In this document: piece after piece, positions 60,321 through 64,000 of the stretch
Position numbering within the stretch: the first letter of the stretch is position 1
How the letters are laid out: every line of letters begins with the position of its first letter
Assembly: GCA_023333565.1 (NCBI GenBank)
Contig: JAJKFH010004053.1
Span: 2,666,001-2,730,000, forward strand
Length of the DNA stretch: 64,000 nt
DNA from: Puffinus mauretanicus
Taxonomy: Eukaryota > Chordata > Aves > Procellariiformes > Procellariidae
Direction of reading: 5' to 3'
Made by a program: the position numbers and the translations under genes
Notes under the pieces: model-generated
Database searches by the model: none
What the model was told of the DNA's origin: nothing
The model's input: only the letters and a program-made list of their open reading frames with translations

Positions 60321-63300
60321 TCTTTAGAAACCTGCTCCTATGTGCATGGCTGTTGTCTGACCAATCGCAACAAGCAAGCCCTGGCTGGGCTTTCTAAATA
60401 CACCAAAGAAGCATCCATAACAAGTACCAAGAGGACAAGGTGTTTCTGTCATAGAAACTTTTCAGCTCTGACAAGCATAGACTTACTTAAGTAAATATAT
60501 ATTGTAATATTACATCCATATAGAGGTTTTTTGCACTTAATACAGCTTTATGTAGTGCTTTATAAAATATAGCGGCTGAATACATTCATATTTTAGTAAG
60601 GATACTACTTACACTGTATTAACCCTCTTTTCCTCTTTGAAACATAAATATTGTTGCAGCAATGCCATTTTGATAACACTTTTACAGTAATATCTACAAA
60701 AACCACTGTGTTGAGCAACTATTACCCTATGGTGACCTAACTTTTGAGTCAGTAAAAATTGTTATTGATATCACGCACAAAAAGCTGCCTAAAATGCAAC
60801 ACACTTTCCCCTTGTTTACAATATCTGTGAACCTACTTGTTCTCTTTCTACTTTACAAAGAGAGTTTATTTCATGTCAAATCTCAGTCATTAATTATTTT
60901 TATAGCTTAGTTGCAGCCTTCTGAAGATAGGAAGCTAACCAATTTATTATCTTTTTCTCCCCACTGCAGAAGAAGGGCCATTTTACTTCTTAAACTGTTT
61001 TCCAAAAACCTTATTTGCAGCAGCAACCAGTTATTCCTATGCTATATAATTTCCATAGCAACAGTGCTTACCATGAGAAACAAAGCCCTAATTGACTGAA
61101 CCGTGTACAATAGCCTACAAATGTTAAAAGAAAGGAAGTAACCTGTTGCAAGTAATTTTCTAAACCTATAAATCATCCCCACAACTCCTTTTAATCTCTC
61201 TGGGAAAGTGCATGGCACATTGAAAGTTTCCCTGTTTTTAGCAGAAAACACAGGCAATGAGACAGTATGGTTTTTCACCCACTTTCATTCACAATATATT
61301 TCATTTTCAGAATGGCTTGTGCAACAATGTAGCTACTTATATAATCACCTTTCAAAAAAACTGCTGCTTTGTAGAAACTAAGATTATTTCTTGCTAATTA
61401 CTAACTTTGAAAGAAAGCAATATTAATATTAATTCCTCAGCGCAAAACTTCAGTCAATCTCTGAAGGCACTCGTGCAATTCACATTATGTCTGTATCAAT
61501 TCAAGCAGGAAAAAAGGGACTTCTTACATCCCCAGGCCTTCCTCTAACTTTCTCATTGGGGACCCCAACTTTCAACGCCCTAAGTATAGAGTAAAGTTAA
61601 TATGTGAGCAAGACCACCACAGTGCATGCTTTGTCCAGATAGAAAATTAATTAACTAATTACATAGTAACTTTATTCATTTCTGGGAATGTCAGCAGTAA
61701 AGCATTCATTTCCACTTTCTCAGTAACTTCCACGGCAATTTTTTCTTGCCTGAATGTTCAGAGACTGCTTTTGCTGTCTATAAACAAGCAGGCTGTGCAT
61801 TAGGGACTAAGGATTTAGCAGGAATAATGTTGTTAATGTGGCCAGTTCAAAGTACAGTGCAACTGAAAATGTGATGCTGTATTATATCTTGAGTATTAAG
61901 TTGTCATTGCTTCCACTGCTGAAATCTCCAAACTGATGATTTGTTTCCACAACTGCTATCCAGCTTGATGTCTTTGTGCCTTGCTTTGGTTTCCCAATGC
62001 ATGATCGCTACTCCGTGCTGAGGTTTTTTTTGCTTCACAGCAGTCTCTCTTATTTCCTTTCTTTGTTTTTCCCCTATCCCTGATACCAGCCATTAACTTG
62101 CTTCCAGCTGCAATCTCAGAGGGAACAGTCCAGCTGCTCCCTTCCCCATCAATCCTCTGAGCTCCTCCATCCAGTGCCAGCAGATGTAGGAAGAGTCACG
62201 ATGACCTCCTTCAGATGTCATGAGTCGCTCCTCTGGTTGTAGGAACAGACTCTTCCTGAGGCATTTACAGCATTACAAGAAATATGCAGAGATGGATAGG
62301 GAACTTCTTACTCTCAATACATATCCACAAAGGGCGAGGGACATTTCCCCTAAGCAAACATGACTCAGAAGGCGTAAGACATAGAAAATATTATAATTCA
62401 TACTGTACAGCAGCAGTAAAGGGGCAGTATTCACTTACTCTTCAGACCAGAGTCACATTCAGTTTCATGGTAAAATACAAGCAGAACAAGTTTTTCTCTT
62501 AATGACCTCCAGTGGAATCAAGCACTTCAGAATAACTTGGTAAAGAGAGGGCAGAAGAGCCCCTTTTACAAGCCGTCCAAAAGACTATAATAAGATTTGT
62601 GCAATGTACTTTCCACACGCTGAGGCTGGGATACAGAGACCTGAGGTTTGGCACCCAAGAACGTTTTACACAGCCTCGCATGATAATCAGTGGAAAGAAA
62701 CTAAAACTGCTTAAGTGAAAAGCAAACAGAACAAAATTAAAAGAAGTCACTGCCGGTGCATTTTAAGAATGAGCACAAGCCTTGGCTGTGACAGTTCGAA
62801 TTTTAAAACTAGTTTTAGGAGGTTTTTTATATTGTACCTCGCGGGCTCCCCTCTTTCATTCATGTTGAATGAGTTACGTTACCTTGATTAATTTGCCACC
62901 TGTTACCATCCTTACCTCTAGGGTAGGTTTTGTTCCTTAAACGATCTTTTCTGTTAAAAAAGTCAACCAAATACCCATGAAGACTGTACCTTAAAATACA
63001 CAGAGACCCTCAGTAACAGCCGTTCACGTTAGCACAATTTTCTTTGCCTTTGTCTAAACCGACTGCCACAACATATTTATTTTATGAAGGGGGACGTTTG
63101 GCTTGCGGATGTCCAGTCAATGTTTACGTCAATAGCAAAATGTTTTCTCCAAACTCTGACATTTGGATTTCAAATACCAAGACATTCAAAATTCAGTATT
63201 AATGTTCATGCACTTCTGTCAGGTAACCCTTTGCCTGCTGACATATCTGCTGACCTTGTGCTAGGATGACTAGAAGTACTCTATTCTCTCCTTGTATTTT

Positions 63301-64000
63301 TAGAAATTACTTCGGTGTTCCAGAACATCTGGAAATGGCAGCCTGGCTTCACCAAAGGTGTCTCATTCCCGTTCTCTGTGTGTTGCTCTATGTGCTGCAA
63401 GGCCCCAGGTAACTCTTTTTTCATGGTTGTATACCTGCTTGGGCTTGGATGGGGTTCTTGACCATGAGAGTGTGATAAAGAGTGCAGAGACTGTCATCGT
63501 AGAGTGACGTTCTTGATCTCCGACAAGCGCATGGAGGAACAAGGTGTGGTTAGGTTTAGGCGTAGAGCAAAGAGAACATAGGCTGGCAGGGAAGAGGAGA
63601 ACAGAGGGTGCAATACTCAGAGGGAGCGCACAGCAGCTCATGGGGAAAGCAGCAGGAGAGGCACAAGAGGATTACTATGCCAAGACCCTCCTGAACAGCC
63701 CTTCCATGGAGAGCTATGCTGGAGTCAGCTCATGGTTGGAGAGAAGTTTTCAGCATGACGAAAAGCTGAAAATTAGAAAGAGATTAGGCAAAGAGAGGAG
63801 AAGCATGAAGGAACATACAGACAAAGCAGCTAAAGTAATATTTGCTACATAATGTGACAGTTCTCCTCAGACTTCTCTTCCTGTGAAGATCAGTAATATA
63901 GTGAAGACAGGAAAGAGGATTCACGTCAAAATACCTTCAACATTGTTTTTTTGCCAAAATCTTCTCTTCCCCTTACCTACTGCACATTAAATGAGTTCCC
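60321..64000. other. non-coding AT-rich DNA to the window end
   Basis: No gene or interspersed repeat recognised. A 102-codon plus frame at 63544-63852 is Lys/Glu/Arg-rich, overlaps a minus frame (63363-63641) and has no recognisable domain. The possibility of an exon near the right end cannot be excluded. Confidence 0.55.

Noticed and set aside
1..64000. CRISPR arrays, operons, phage or plasmid features
   Set aside because: The sequence is vertebrate nuclear DNA in character; no regularly spaced repeats or dense coding are present.

Overview
This window looks like a 64 kb stretch of a bird nuclear chromosome, most likely Neoaves. The sequence is AT-rich and CpG-poor. Interspersed repeats are almost entirely CR1 LINEs: I count about nine insertions or fragments, of which two share the recent avian-type tail of ATTCTATG/ATTCTGTG octamers. 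One solo LTR is of a type familiar from bird genomes. There is no sign of bacterial operons, ribosome binding sites, CRISPR arrays, L1/Alu or other mammal-type repeats. A MIR-like remnant and the oldest CR1 pieces are amniote-age fossils.

I found no host protein-coding gene that I can support. All convincing protein homology is to CR1 reverse transcriptase. The other open frames are short, overlap one another on both strands and match no family I recognise. The window is therefore best read as intergenic DNA or the interior of a very long intron. Isolated small exons cannot be ruled out by eye.

Layout: 0-5 kb has a CpG-retaining patch (about 0.8-1.6 kb) with a splice-donor-like site, a TTA microsatellite and a poly-A run. 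At 6.0-6.3 kb is a solo LTR with a perfect 5-bp target duplication. At 8.6 kb is a small GC-rich patch. At 12.4-12.9 kb is a worn CR1. At 15.6-16.0 kb is a possible conserved non-coding element. At 21.9-23.8 kb is a mosaic in which an old minus-strand CR1 is interrupted by an old plus-strand CR1. At 26.9-27.1 kb is a MIR-like remnant. At 28.5-29.4 kb is a 5'-truncated CR1 with a still-open reverse-transcriptase C-terminus. At 30.6-31.5 kb is a very old minus-strand CR1. At 33.3-35.1 kb is the longest CR1 copy, covering the whole RT domain with one in-frame stop. At 36.0-37.0 kb is a GC-rich patch with a minus-strand poly-A signal, then a TATA-like box. At 41.9-42.95 kb is another CR1 subfamily, frame-shifted. 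At 55.5-55.6 kb is an ancient CR1 tail. At 59.9-60.3 kb is a CpG-retaining, homeobox-site-rich segment that is my best regulatory candidate. Everything else is ordinary AT-rich non-coding DNA.

I did not find a new biological system. The items most worth checking are the two CpG-retaining patches (0.8-1.6 kb and 59.9-60.3 kb), the GC-rich block with a reverse-strand poly-A signal at 36 kb, and the two closely related CR1 copies 5 kb apart.
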